A stretch of DNA of 64,000 bases from Nyssa sinensis (taxonomy: Eukaryota > Streptophyta > Magnoliopsida > Cornales > Nyssaceae): positions 23,628,426 to 23,692,425 of the forward strand of contig CM018050.1 in the NCBI GenBank assembly GCA_008638375.1, in the 5' to 3' direction. A program made the translations under genes and the position numbers. Of this stretch, positions 1-10,870 are shown in pieces (positions within the stretch are counted from its first letter, which is position 1; each line of letters begins with the position of its first letter). The notes beneath the pieces are model-generated. The model was not told where the DNA came from. It did not search any database and worked only from the letters and a program-made list of their open reading frames with translations.

Positions 1-2728
1 GAACGTCATCAACAGTGAGGATTTAAAAGCCCAAAAATTTGAAGAAAGGCTTCGATGGGCCATCAAGGATCGACTTAGGCCCCAACATTTGACCACTTAT
101 AATGGAGTGGTGACAACTGCTAAAATTATTGAGCGAAGCGGCGAAGAGTTCGCCAAGAGAAAAGTGAACCAGAGACCAGGGGGTAATTAGAACAAGAGGC
201 AAGGGCCTTCATTCTCTAGGCAAGGGTCCTCATTCACTAGACCCGAAACTGGAGCCTGAGCCACGGGCCCAGTCAGAGGAGGATGAGTTACACTGACGGG
301 GGTGCAGCTAAATGCCCTAACTGCCAGAGGGTCTACAGGGGGCAATGACTCAAGGACAGCGATGCTTGTTTCTATTGTGGCCAGGTTGGGCATTTTGCAA
401 GGGAATGTCCCTAGAACAACAGAGCCACGATCAGTGTTGTTTCAGTCAGAGCACTAGAACCCACAGCCGTAGTGACTAGGTCCTAGACCCGCAAAAAATG
501 GGCCAGGGAATGTCTCGTAAGAGGCCAGACGGGTTTTCTCTATAGTACCAAGGGACATGCAGGCTACGACTTCTGTAGTCGTAGGTACTCTTCTAGTTTG
601 CTCACAGCTTGCCCATGTCTTATTTGATACATGTTCTACACATTCGCTTATATCCCCTGCATATTCTACTAAGTTGAACATAGAGACGGAACCCCTAGGA
701 TATTTATTGAATATGTCTATACCATCGGGAAAATCTTTATTTGGGAGTGCCATGTATAGAGATTGTGAGATACGGATTATGGGTACACAATTATTAGCTG
801 ATCTTATACCCTTAGAAATCTGTGGGTATGATGTTATTCTTGGTATGGACTGGTTGGCTGCAAACCATGCTACTATAGACTGTGTAGCCAAGCGAGTTCT
901 TATTCGGAACCTAGGATTTTCGAGTGTTGAGTTTGAGGGGACAGGAGTGGCTTCTCCGCCCTATTTTGTTTCTTCTGTTCAGGTTAGGCGTCTGCTCCGC
1001 AAGGGATGCCATGACTTCTTATGTAGTGTCCAGGACACTGATTCACAGCAGCCTATGTTAGATCAGATTCCCATTGCTAGGGAATTCTCTAAGGTGTTTC
1101 TGGATGATCTTCCAAGAATGCCTGTTGACAGAGAGATTAAGTTTAGTATTGATGTACTGTTTGGTACTTCACCTATATCCAAAACCCCATATAGAATGGC
1201 ATCAGCAGAGTTGAAAGAGTTAAAGCTTCAACTATAGAAACTGCTAAATAAGGGTTTCATATAACCCAGTTCATCACCATGGGGTGCACCGGTATTATTT
1301 GTCAAAAAGAAGGATGGGACTATGAGATTATGTGTCGATTATTGTGAACTAAAAAAGGTCACCATCAAAAACAGATATCCATTGCCCAGAGTAGATGATC
1401 TATTCGACCAGTTGAAAAGGGGCCTAGGTATTCTCAAAGATCGACCTGAGGTCCGGTTATCACCAGTTGAAAGTCAAACCCACTGACATTCAAAAGATGA
1501 AATTCAGAACCCGATACAGATATTATGAGTTCCTTGTTATGCCTTTTGGGGTGACCAATGCTTCAACAGCATTCATGGACTTGATGAATAGGGTTTTCAA
1601 GCCATACTTGGATGATTTCGTGATCGTATTCATCGACGACATCTTGGTTTATTCTAAGAACCAGGAAGAACACAAGATGCATCTGAGGAGAGTCCTACAG
1701 AAGCTATGGGAGTAGAAGTTGTATGCTAAGCTAAAAAAATGTGAATTCTGGCTCCCTAGCATTTCATTCTTAGGACATGTGATCAGTAAGGAATGGATCT
1801 CCATAGACTCCTAGAAGATCGAAGCTATTACTAGTTACCTCGGCTGACTGATGTCACGGAGGTTCACAGTTTCATAGGTTTAGCTAGCTATTATAGGAGA
1901 TTTGTCAAAGACTTCTCCAAGATAGCTAAGCCAATCACCCAAGTGACCTAGAAGAATGTTCCATTCATTTGGACTGAGGAGAAGGAGCAAAGGTTTCAAG
2001 AGCTGAAGAACCGACTGGTTACAACTCCAATCCTAACAGTGCCAGATAGGATAGAGGATTTTGTGATCTACAGTGATGCCTCACACCAAGGCTTCGGGTG
2101 CATTCTGATGCAATAGGGAAGGGTAGTGGCTTATGCTTCACAGCAACTGAGGCCACATGAGAAGAATTACTCGACCCACGACCTCAAGCTTGCAACTATT
2201 GTCTTTGCACTTAAGATATGGAGGCATTATCTGTACGGAGCTACATGTGAGATCTTCACTGACCACAAAAGCCTCAAGTACTAGTTTACACAAAAGGAGC
2301 TTAACATGCGCCAACGTCGTTGGTTAGAATTGATCAAGGACTACGAGCTTAGTATACAGTATCATCTAGGAAAGGCGAACGTAGTAGCAGATGCTCTTAG
2401 CAAGAAGTCATCAAGAAGCCTTGCTTGCCTGTTGAAAACACAGAAAGAGCTACTATAGGAGTTAGAGGTAATGGAAATCGAAGTGATTCTGCCAAGTTCC
2501 AGGGCCATATGTGCCAATGTCACAATTGGTCTTACGATTGTTGACAAGATCAGGGAATTGCAGACTCAAGATGGGAAGTTAGCCAAACTCCGCAGAGAGG
2601 CTGAAATAGGAGAGAATTCTGATTTCACTATCCAAGATGGAGTGTTGTACTATCATAACAAAATCTGCGTGCCAGATGTACCTGAAATCAGAAAGGAGAC
2701 TCTTGATGAGGCACATTGTTATCATTGA
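1..2728 (+). pseudogene. Ty3/gypsy gag-pol remnant
   Basis: This is the internal region of a Ty3/gypsy LTR retrotransposon, cut by the window's left edge. Seen in order: gag end with a CCHC zinc knuckle (CFYCGQVGHFARECP, about 370-414); aspartic protease, where the active site reads LFDTCSTHS instead of the usual D-S/T-G (about 620-645), followed by ILGMDWLAANHATIDC; reverse transcriptase with [32 protein letters not shown] and the catalytic [11 protein letters not shown] (about 1630-1665); RNase H with YSDASHQGFG and TDHKSLKY; then [13 protein letters not shown]. The reading frame is broken by several stops (for example 1236, 1713, 2115, 2283) and frameshifts. Coding similarity stops at the start of the integrase (LDEAH, about 2715). 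Gypsy elements of the chromovirus type have this domain order; the Tekay/Del lineage is my inference. It is inactive. Confidence 0.92.
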
Positions 2729-2779
2729 TTAACTGTTTAAGTTTTGTAGATTACACATTGTTATCATTAATACAAGGAA

Positions 2780-2852
2780 AGAAAAAGTAGGGATGGACAC
2801 AAGCTCGACCCCGCGATCCCCAATCCGCATAGGGTGGGTTTCGGGTAGTGAC
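2780..2852 (+). mobile_element. LTR 3'-end remnant joined to the gypsy internal region
   Basis: The last bases, CGCATAGGGTGGGTTTCGGG followed by TAGTGACA, closely match the terminal bases of the solo LTR that ends at 26193 (CGCACAGGGTGGATTTCGGG then TCGTGACA). It lies about 50 bp after the truncated integrase start. The simplest reading is that a deletion removed most of the integrase and most of the 3' LTR of this gypsy element and left the LTR tail. No target-site duplication can be checked because the left end is outside the window. Confidence 0.6.
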
Positions 2853-3717
2853 AATTAGCAATGCTACAATTTAAAAATTTTATTCCAAATTTTGTATCTG
2901 AAAATGATATGACAATGCATCATTTTATTATATCAATTACATAATTTAGTGCACTTCTAATTTCTAATAATACAATGTCGCATATCTTGAAATAAGAATT
3001 TGTAATAGAAATTTATAAATGTAAATTTTATTGCCACTTGATTGTGTAAAAATTTAATATTTATGTGTTTGGCATTATAGAACTAATGCGACCATTGAAT
3101 ATGGAATTGGTTTGAGTTAAGCATAATTCTAAGCTCTAAAACACAAGTAAAATCATTTCAATGGGATATGGACAACTGTTATTAAACCCAACCCAGTTTG
3201 GTGGGTCAACTTGGTGAACCAAAGGCTAGACCGCTTCGATTTTATAAATGGGCCAGTTAAAGAAGTAAACTGGTAAAAACTGATTGAATCGGTTAATTTT
3301 ATGATTGAGCCAATGACCTAACCGGGTCGTAGTGAACCAAGTGGGTTATAGGCAAGTACAGAAAATGACTAAATAACCAAAATTTTCTCGTTCTTTCAAG
3401 GTAAGCTTATGCTCTTTTTTGTCTTTTTGTATAACATGTTTTGAAATTAGGATTTTGGGATTCAAAATTGGAGAAAACAAAACCGATTGAATTATGATAA
3501 CTTAGTAACTAAAACATGGATGACAATGTAGGAATTTCTATAATATGAGAACTTTTTTTTTCATTATTAATTATTAGGTACGATAATATAATAACATATA
3601 AATAACATGTTATATTCATATTTTCTTATTTATTTAGTGTGTTTCATTTTTAAAGAAATAATCCAAAAACAACCCATACCATGCAAATTAATTATGTATG
3701 GCCGATGTAAAGGATCA
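2853..3717. other. AT-rich intergenic DNA, no gene seen
   Basis: This is non-coding AT-rich sequence between two retrotransposons. About 3180-3370 is less AT-rich and has words such as AACCGGGTCG and GAACCAAG, as is common in decayed repeats, but I could not define ends. No ORF with recognisable content. Confidence 0.6.
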
Positions 3718-3722
3718 TGCTT

Positions 3723-4251
3723 TGTCGTGCAACGGAAGTGAAAAACACAATAACGAAGAGAAAAGAAACAAACACAACAAGAATAAGAAAACACCAAATA
3801 TACGTGGTTCGGCAAACAACCTACGTCTACGGGTGAAGCACAACAAAAGATCCATTATCAAAAGGTGAAGAATACAAAGCGGGGTGTTAAAACCCGCTCA
3901 CAAATGTCTAAGAAGACTTCATGCCACTCTCTCTCTCCCCCATTCTCTCGCAACAATACATTATATAATTTCCCAAACCCTAAAATAAGAAAAAGATGCA
4001 AAAATTACGAAACTGGACCCGAGTACCGATCAACACACAAAGAAGGGGGTTACTAGCACCCGAGTGTCAATCGGCACACATATGTGCCAATGGGTTATTT
4101 TCTGACTTTCTCAAATGCTCTAAAATTTCTTATACTGATTGGTCAACAAAGAAGGGGGTTTTCTGGGTCTAAGTGCTGATCGGTAGACCACCAAAAGTGT
4201 CCAAAACGGTTTAGGTGCGAGTCGGCTCAAGAATGCAAGACACAAATAACA
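3723..4251 (-). repeat. 3' LTR of the copia element
   Basis: It aligns along its length with 7719-8289. It is shorter than the other LTR because it lacks about 40 bp of short GAGTGCCGAT-type repeats that the other copy carries. On the minus strand it starts TGTTATTTGTG and ends GCACGACA. Confidence 0.88.
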
Positions 4252-4266
4252 AATTTCCACCTTGGT
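4252..4266 (-). promoter_or_regulatory. Polypurine tract of the copia element
   Basis: On the minus strand the sequence AAGGTGGAAATT sits directly before the 3' LTR. This purine-rich primer for plus-strand DNA synthesis is expected in copia elements. Confidence 0.7.
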
Positions 4267-4337
4267 TTGTATTCCCTCAAGCCATGAGCAAAAAACCTTC
4301 TTATGTTGTCTTCTCCACAAAATCCTTAAAGATCAAA

Positions 4338-7300
4338 TCAAATGGTGCGAACACCAATCAAGTCCAAAGAGTGTTTGAACTTAAGTAATGGAATAGGCTT
4401 AATCATCATATCTGCTGAATTCTCTGCTGTGGCAATCTTCTTGATTATAGTGTCACCTTGGGACATAACAACTCGAAGAAAATGATATCTGACATCTATG
4501 TGTTTGGTCCTCTCAACATAGACCGTTCCTTTTCCTCACTCTACGAAGATAATGTTGCAGAAAGCCTAAAATAAGAGGCAAGTGGAGTACTCACTGATTT
4601 GGAACTTTGCATAGCAAAACGTTCAAACACCTTCTCTATGTACTTCTGTTGTGACAAGTATAACTTTCTAGCTTTCCTGTCCCTGTGAATTTCCATAACC
4701 AAAATCTTCTTTCCAGCACCCAAATCTTTCATCTCAAACTCATTACTCAGTTGGGACTTTAAACTGTTTATCCTTGACATGTTTTTGGCAACTATAAGCA
4801 TGTCATCTACATAAAGTAACAAGTAAATGAAAGAACCATCTAACAATTATTTGTGATACATGCAACTATCAAAATTACTCCTCGAGTAACCACTGCCCAC
4901 CATAAAGGTGTCAAACCGCTTGTACCACTGCCTTGGAGACTGCATTAAGCCATACAATGACTTTTTCAACTTGCAAACATGATCTTCTTTATCTTGCACA
5001 ACAAAACCCTCTAGTTGTTTCATGTAGATAATCTCCTCAAGCCCACCATGTAAAAACGTTGTCTTGACATCAAGCTGCTGAAGCTCTAAGTCAAACAAAG
5101 CAAACAAAGCAACCAAAGCAAGCAACACGCGAATAGAGCTATGCTTCACAACGGGTGAGAAAACTGCATTGAAGTCCACACCTTCTCTCTGGCTATAGCC
5201 TTTTGCAACCATGCGTGCCTTGTATCTAGCATCTTCAACCCCTGGAAGGCTCTTACACTACAATATCCTCTACCATGGTAAGTGCATACGCAACCAAATC
5301 TGCATACCCATATCTCTGAGGTGGCCTAATCTGTCTCATTTTTTTACCAGTCACAATACTATATTGCGGTTCTTTTTCTGCACCAAAGTCAGAGGGAGAA
5401 CTCTGTATAGAAACAATGGGCTAAACATTAGTAATATCCTCTTGCACTCTTTCTAAAGCTCCAGCCTACAACTCTACTTCCTTGCTATAACTCTGCTTAT
5501 TCCCAGAAACATTAGTAAACTCCTTTCTCGGGTGGAATACAACAGATTCATCAAAAGTAACATCCCTACTGATAACTAACTTGGGTGACTTAGGATCAGT
5601 ACACCACAATCAATAACCTTTGACCCCTTCTGCATATCCAATGAATATGCACTTCTTGGCCCTAGGCTCAAGCTTACCATCAGTCACATGATAATAAGCA
5701 AGACAACCAAATACTTTCAAATTTGAATAATCATAAGGAGTACCAGACCATACCTCATTAGGAGTTTTAGTTTCAATAGCAGTGTTAGGAGAACGCTTCA
5801 CCAAATAGCAAGCTGTATTAATGGCCTCAGCCTAAAATGCCTTAGATAACCCGACATTCGAGGGCATGTAACAAGCTTTCTCCATAAGAGTTCTGTTCAT
5901 CCGTTCTACGACTCCATTTTGCTGGAGAGTGCCACGAACTGTGTGGTGCCTTGCAATTCCCTCATTTTGACAGAACTTATTAAACTCTCCATCACAAAAT
6001 TTCATGTCGTTATATGTTCTAAGCCGTTTGACCTGTTTACTTGTTTTCTTCTCAACCAAGACTTTCCACTACTTGAATGTAGTAAACATCTCATTCTTGT
6101 GCTTCAGAAAATACACCCAAACTTTTCTTGAATAATCATCAACGAAAGTAAAAAAATATCGAGCACCACCCTAGGATGAGATGGTTGTAGGACCCCAAAG
6201 ATCCAAATGAATGTAGTCAACTGTACCCTTGGTTGTATGAATCACAGTACTGAACTTCACCCTTTTCTATTTTTCGAAAACACAATGCTCACAAAAGTCA
6301 AGCTTTCCTATCGACTATCCACAAAGCAAACCCTATTTGCTCAGAATTGTCATCCCCCTTTCGCCCATGTGACCCAATCCCATATGCCACAAACGAGAAG
6401 TATCTGAATCTGAATCAACAAAAGATGAAGATGAAACACCTACAAAACCAACAACTTTACTGTCCTAAATAACATAAAGGCCATTTACTTTATTACCTTT
6501 CACCACAATCAAAGATCCCTTGCAAACCTTCATAACTCCACCTTCAGCGGAGAACTTGTAACCATTGGAATCCAAACTGCCCAAAGAAATCAGATTTTTA
6601 TTCAAGTTTGGTGTGTGCCTTACATTTTTCAAAGTCCTCACAATTCTGTCATGCAAACGAATTTGAACTGTACTTATCCCAACTGTCTTACAAGCCATGT
6701 TGTTACCCATTAAGACTGAACCACCATTGATTGCATCATAAGTGACGAACCAATCCCGATTAAGGGTCATACGATAGGAGCAACCCGAATCAAGAATCCA
6801 CTCCTCATTAGAGCGATTATCAGAAATAGTAACTGAAAAGACATTATTTGAAACCTCAACGGTTTCTTGTGTAACACCAGCAACATTAGTAGAATTAACA
6901 TTCTTCTTTCCCCCTTGTTCTTTGAGCCTAGGACACTCGATTTTGTAGTGCCCAAACTTGTGGCAATAGTAACATTCAATCTCACTCTTGGGTGTTCTAG
7001 ACTATGATCGACCTCTAGATCCACCTTGGCCTCTTCCTCTACATTTACCTCGACCTCTACTATTACCACTACTAGAGCCCCTTTTTATTAGGTTGACCTC
7101 TATTATTAGAGGAATCCGAAAGACCTTTAACAAACAAACCCTCGGCCTGTACATAATCACTGTTTTTCCCATTCAATTAATTAGTCCTCAACTCTTTCGA
7201 TTTTAAAGACACCTTAACATCTACTAAAGAGATGGTATCCCTTCTATATAACATAGAATTAACAAAAGTTTCAAAAGAATCAGGCAATGAACACAAAAAA

Positions 7301-7695
7301 ATTCTTCAGGTCCATGATAATTTTATTAAATTCATCAAGGTGTTCATTAATGGACATACCTTCCTTCATCTTGAGGGTGTACAACCGCTGTTTCAAATAC
7401 AAACGGTTGGTGAGCGACTTTTTCATGTACAAATTCTCTAGGTTTTTCTAAACCCAAGGGCAGATTCTTCATCTAATACCTCACGCAAGACTCCATCAGA
7501 AAGAGATAACTGAATGGCATTATGTGCCTTTTCTTGCATATCAATCTTCTGCTCCGCGATTAACGTTGTTGGAAATGTGCCATCTAAAACCTTCGCCAAA
7601 CCTTCCTATAGTAACAAAACGCATATCTTGATGCGTCAAAGGCCAAAACTATTTTAACCATTAAAATTCTCTACTTCATATTTTGCGGTAGCCAT
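4338..7695 (-). pseudogene. copia gag-pol, frame-broken, RNase H deleted
   Basis: On the minus strand a gag start MATAKYEVENFNG at 7695 is quickly followed by a stop. Next come the gag zinc knuckle (CYYCHKFGHYKIEC, about 6970-6930), the protease/pre-integrase region (WFVTYDAINGGSVLMGNN, NVRHTPNLNKNLISL), the integrase core (HHTVRGTLQQNGVVERMNRT, about 5950) and VFGCLAYYHV. Reverse transcriptase has VAKGYSQREGVDFNAVFSPV (about 5210), QLDVKTTFLHG and the catalytic YVDDMLIVAK (about 4810). After the STPLAS motif (about 4580) the sequence jumps to VERTKHIDVRYHFLR, so most of RNase H (several hundred bases against the usual family length) is missing. Stops and frameshifts split the rest. The ORF ends at the stop at 4338-4340. 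Once a retrotransposon polyprotein; now dead. Confidence 0.92.
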
Positions 7696-7703
7696 CACTA
7701 AAA

Positions 7704-7715
7704 GCTCGGATACCA
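7704..7715 (-). promoter_or_regulatory. Primer-binding site (initiator tRNA-Met)
   Basis: On the minus strand TGGTATCCGAGC lies 3 bases inside the 5' LTR. It differs by one base from the common plant copia site TGGTATCAGAGC, complementary to the 3' end of initiator methionine tRNA. Confidence 0.85.
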
Positions 7716-7718
7716 ATT

Positions 7719-8289
7719 TGTTGTGCAATAGAAACGGAAAATAAAATAATGAAGAAAAAAGAAACAAACATAACAAAAACAAGAGAATACCAAATATACG
7801 TAGTTCGGCAAATAACTTACGTCCACAGGCAAAGCACAACAAAAGATCCACTATCAAAAGGTGAAGAATATAAAATGGGGTGTTGAAACCAGCTCACAAA
7901 TGTCTAAGAAGACTTATTGTCTCTCTCCCTCTCTCATTCCCTGGCAACAATACAGTATATAATGTTCTCAAACCCTAAAATGCGAAAAAGAGGCAAAAAT
8001 CACAAAACTGGACCCTGAGTGCCGATCGGCACACAAAGAAAGGGGTTGTTGGCACCCGAGTGCCAATCGACACTCCTTGAGTGCCGATTGCACCCTATGA
8101 GTGCCGATCGGCACACACATGTGCCGATGGGCCATTTTATGACTTTCTCCAAATGCTCTAAATTTTTTTGTACCGATTGGTCAACAGAGAAAGGGGTTTT
8201 CTAGGTCCAAGTGTTGGTCGGTAGACCACCAAAAGTGCCCAAAACGGTTTAGGTACGAGTCGGCTCAAGATTGAAAGACACAAATAACA
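7719..8289 (-). repeat. 5' LTR of the copia element
   Basis: It pairs with 3723-4251. It contains four spaced copies of a GAGTGCC(G/A)AT(C/T)G word between about 8014 and 8125, more than the partner LTR; this accounts for the length difference. It is followed on the minus strand by the primer-binding site. Confidence 0.88.
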
Positions 8290-8357
8290 TGATTATCTCA
8301 AATTTTTGTAATTTTCCCATTTATACAATGTTAAATCGAGTCCGCTAATGTTATAGG

Positions 8358-8534
8358 ATGTTAGGCAGGGCTATTGCAATGTTAGCGAAACCGAAAGATG
8401 ACGAAGAAGACAACTCAATATTCGACAAAGATCTTCCTGAACAGTACAAGAGCATGAATGAATGCCCAAAATTTTGTGAACAATGTGGAGTCAAATTTGT
8501 TGATTCTTGGATAACTCAGTTAGTCTTATCTTGA
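8358..8534 (+). CDS. Short unidentified ORF, possible exon fragment
   Basis: ATG at 8358 opens a 58-codon frame ending TGA at 8534. The product is acidic in the middle (KPKDDEEDNSIFDKDLPEQY) and ends with a CPKFCEQCG cysteine cluster that could bind a metal ion. It starts 69 bp after the copia element in what should be older host DNA. I do not recognise the family. The composition is more protein-like than the surrounding AT-rich DNA, but there is no supporting neighbouring exon, so it may be a chance ORF or one exon of a decayed gene. Confidence 0.2.
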   Translation: MLGRAIAMLAKPKDDEEDNSIFDKDLPEQYKSMNECPKFCEQCGVKFVDSWITQLVLS

Positions 8535-8689
8535 TTGTGTACTCCTATAATGAACAACGAAAACTTCAAGGGATCCAATTTTGGAAATGGAAAGTATTGG
8601 TTTTGGTTTTTATGTGTGGACGATTAGTCTCTGGTTGGGGGGATTAGAATTGTTATTTTTTTTATTGAAAGGAATTTCTTTTGCCAAAA

Positions 8690-8832
8690 TGGGTTTTTGT
8701 ATTTTGTGTATCGAGTAAGGAAGGCAATTCAAAATTACATTTGGTTGGGTATGGTTTGAAAATGGCCTTTTTTATTTTGTGTATTGGGTGAGGAAGGCAG
8801 TTCAAAATTCCATTTGGTTGGGTTGGGTTTGG
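8690..8832 (+). repeat. Two-copy tandem duplication, unit about 70-75 bp
   Basis: Two adjacent copies share TATTTTGTGTAT, GAGGAAGGCA, TTCAAAATT and CATTTGGTTGGGT words (about 8690-8760 and 8765-8832) with scattered differences. This is a simple local duplication with no gene content. Confidence 0.75.
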
Positions 8833-9610
8833 TTTTGATTTCTTAGAAATTTTGACAGAAAGGTTAAGCGGTAGACCAATACTAATTGTCTTCTATATGT
8901 CAACAATATTTTCGTGTGTCTATTGGTGGGCACATTGTTGTCTAGTGAAGACCCTCATGGTTAAGGCAATCTGTCATGTGAGCACTCCCTTTAATCAATT
9001 CATGAATCTTTGGCCAATGAATACGTGATTGAAACACTCCCGGTCTGTCTCTAATTGAAGTACATAATGCTTGAGAATAAGATGAAAGGTAATTGTTGAG
9101 GTTTGGAAGCTTTAAAATTTAGGTGCTATTGTGCTTCCTAACCTAAGGGTGACTGTCTTCCCGTCAACCAAGAGCTGGAGTGATAAAGAGCAGACTCTAG
9201 AGAATAGCTAGAGTAGTAAGCATTAAGTATTTTGGGGCAACTTCCAAGAAGCAGGATGAGAGGTTAATAATTGATCATTTGCATAGGTTGAATCCTAAAA
9301 ATATCTCCACCAAAAATATGAAAAGGGTGATGAAAATAGTTCGAAATAGTGTCTTGTCAACACTTAATGAGTATATTTTAGATTCAGCAATGATGATAAA
9401 TCCACAAAACAAATTAGAAATGAATTTGAGGCAAAAGTTACAGCAACGAAGATATTTAATAATGTGGCTAGGCATGAGTATAAGTATGTCCTTATTTCTT
9501 TCACATGTACTTTTTGTCTGTCATTCCATCTTATTCCATCCTACCTATATCTTCCATTCCATATCCATCATTGCATTCATGATTCATGTCATTCCTGAAT
9601 TTTGAATTGT
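8833..9610. other. Intergenic DNA, no gene seen
   Basis: No recognisable coding or repeat structure. Open frames here (for example 9279-9605) have AT-driven composition and no motif. Confidence 0.5.
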
Positions 9611-9619
9611 TTTTTTTAT

Positions 9620-10861
9620 AGATAAATTACACTTAGATCCCCTGTTATTACTGACAATTACAGACAGCCCCCCTCCTTTTCAGAACTGTTGGCTTAACAT
9701 CGTTAGCCGAAATAATGCAATTACCAAATTAGCCTTTATTTGTTTAATAATTTTTTTAGTGAAAAGTCAAACGTTCTTTATTTTTCCTTTTTTTTTCATT
9801 TCTTTTTTTTCTCTTTTCTTTTCCCATTGTCTTTTCTTCTTCTCTTCTTTTATCTTTTTTCTTCATTTTTCCTTTTTTTTTCCTCTATTCACAGCTGCAA
9901 CTCATGCCCCCCTTTGCCTTCTTCTTTAATAATCATATGTATGGGATACAAAAGATGGCAAAGAGTGTTTATATGTGTCTGTAGAACCCAATCATACCCA
10001 CACATCTCCCCTTTCTCTCCTCCTCTCCTCTTCCTTCCCGTCTGTCTATTGTAGTGTCAGTCACCACCTCCACCTTGTCGTCCCCTTTGGGTTGCTCAAC
10101 ACTGCTTCCTTGGGGTCGCTCAACGCCACTCACCGCCACTTCACCGTCTCAGCCTCTCTCCCGATCTCTCTCCAAAAAATGGATACACGAGAAAAAAGAG
10201 GAAAAAGTTTCACAGTGTTGAACCCAAAATGCAAATTACAACACAAAACCTTCGTGCATGCCATTTTTTGATTAACAAACAGAACGCTTAAGAGAAATGA
10301 CATCCATCTAGTACTTCAATGCAAAGTGTTCCCAATCATAGGTGAAAATCTCCAAAATAGGATTAATAACCAAAACTCTACATAACATAATTCAAAAAAC
10401 ATAATGGAACTATAAAACTATAACTACAGCCAATATATTATCAAATGAATGAGCCCGGGAGGGCAGTGAGCAGCGGTGAGATGGAAGTTGCGACCGACAT
10501 TGCGATAGGGGAAGAGGCCTAGGTCTGATAGGGTATTTTTGGGAGGCGTGAGAGAATGGGAGGGAAGAACGGCATTGGTGAAAGTGGTGGAGAGGAGAAT
10601 GTGAAGGTAAAAATGTATGATGTCATTATTATAGGAGGGTAAAAATTTAATTTGTATTATAAAAGTAAGGGTAAAGTTGTCATTTTTTAGAAATAAATTT
10701 GTTGATGTCATCAAAATACAAACGGTCAATGACAAACTGTCAATATAGGGGGGAAAGTGTTATCAATTGTCCCATCATAGGGGAATGCAGTGTAATTAGG
10801 ACAATAAAAGGGGGCTGTCTACAATTGTTAGTAACAACAAGGGTCCAAGTGTAATTTACCC
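9620..10861. mobile_element. Non-autonomous Mutator-like element (MULE), 1242 bp
   Basis: The ends form terminal inverted repeats of about 52 bp: left AGATAAATTACACTTAGATC..., right (reversed) GGGTAAATTACACTTGGACC..., both running into ACAGACAGCCCCC / GTAGACAGCCCCC. A perfect 9-bp direct repeat TTTTTTTAT flanks it (9611-9619 and 10862-10870). A 9-bp duplication is the signature of the Mutator superfamily. No transposase is encoded. The interior has a long C/T-rich tract (9770-9890) and a more GC-rich, gene-like stretch (about 9960-10200) that might be captured host sequence; I cannot name a source. The T-rich TSD is low in complexity, so a chance match is not excluded, but TIR and TSD agree to the base. 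Confidence 0.82.
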
Positions 10862-10870
10862 TTTTTTTAT

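Larger units (their letters stand above)
3723..8289 (-). mobile_element. Ty1/copia retrotransposon (Tork/TNT1-like), decayed, with both LTRs
   Basis: A complete-ended copia element in minus orientation. Both LTRs (3723-4251 and 7719-8289) begin TGT and end ACA. The 5' LTR is followed by a primer-binding site complementary to initiator tRNA-Met, and the 3' LTR is preceded by a purine tract. The flanking pentamers are TGCTT (3718-3722) and TGATT (8290-8294), a 4-of-5 match that fits an aged TSD. The gag-pol between them has stops, frameshifts and a deletion in RNase H, so the element cannot be autonomous. The two LTRs differ at many positions and in length (529 and 571 bp), which argues for an old insertion. 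Tork/TNT1 assignment rests on the integrase motif HHTVRGTLQQNGVVERMNRT and is inference. Confidence 0.9.

Noticed and set aside
3723..8289. Copia element as potentially active
   Set aside because: Stops, frameshifts, missing RNase H and diverged LTRs rule out autonomous movement.
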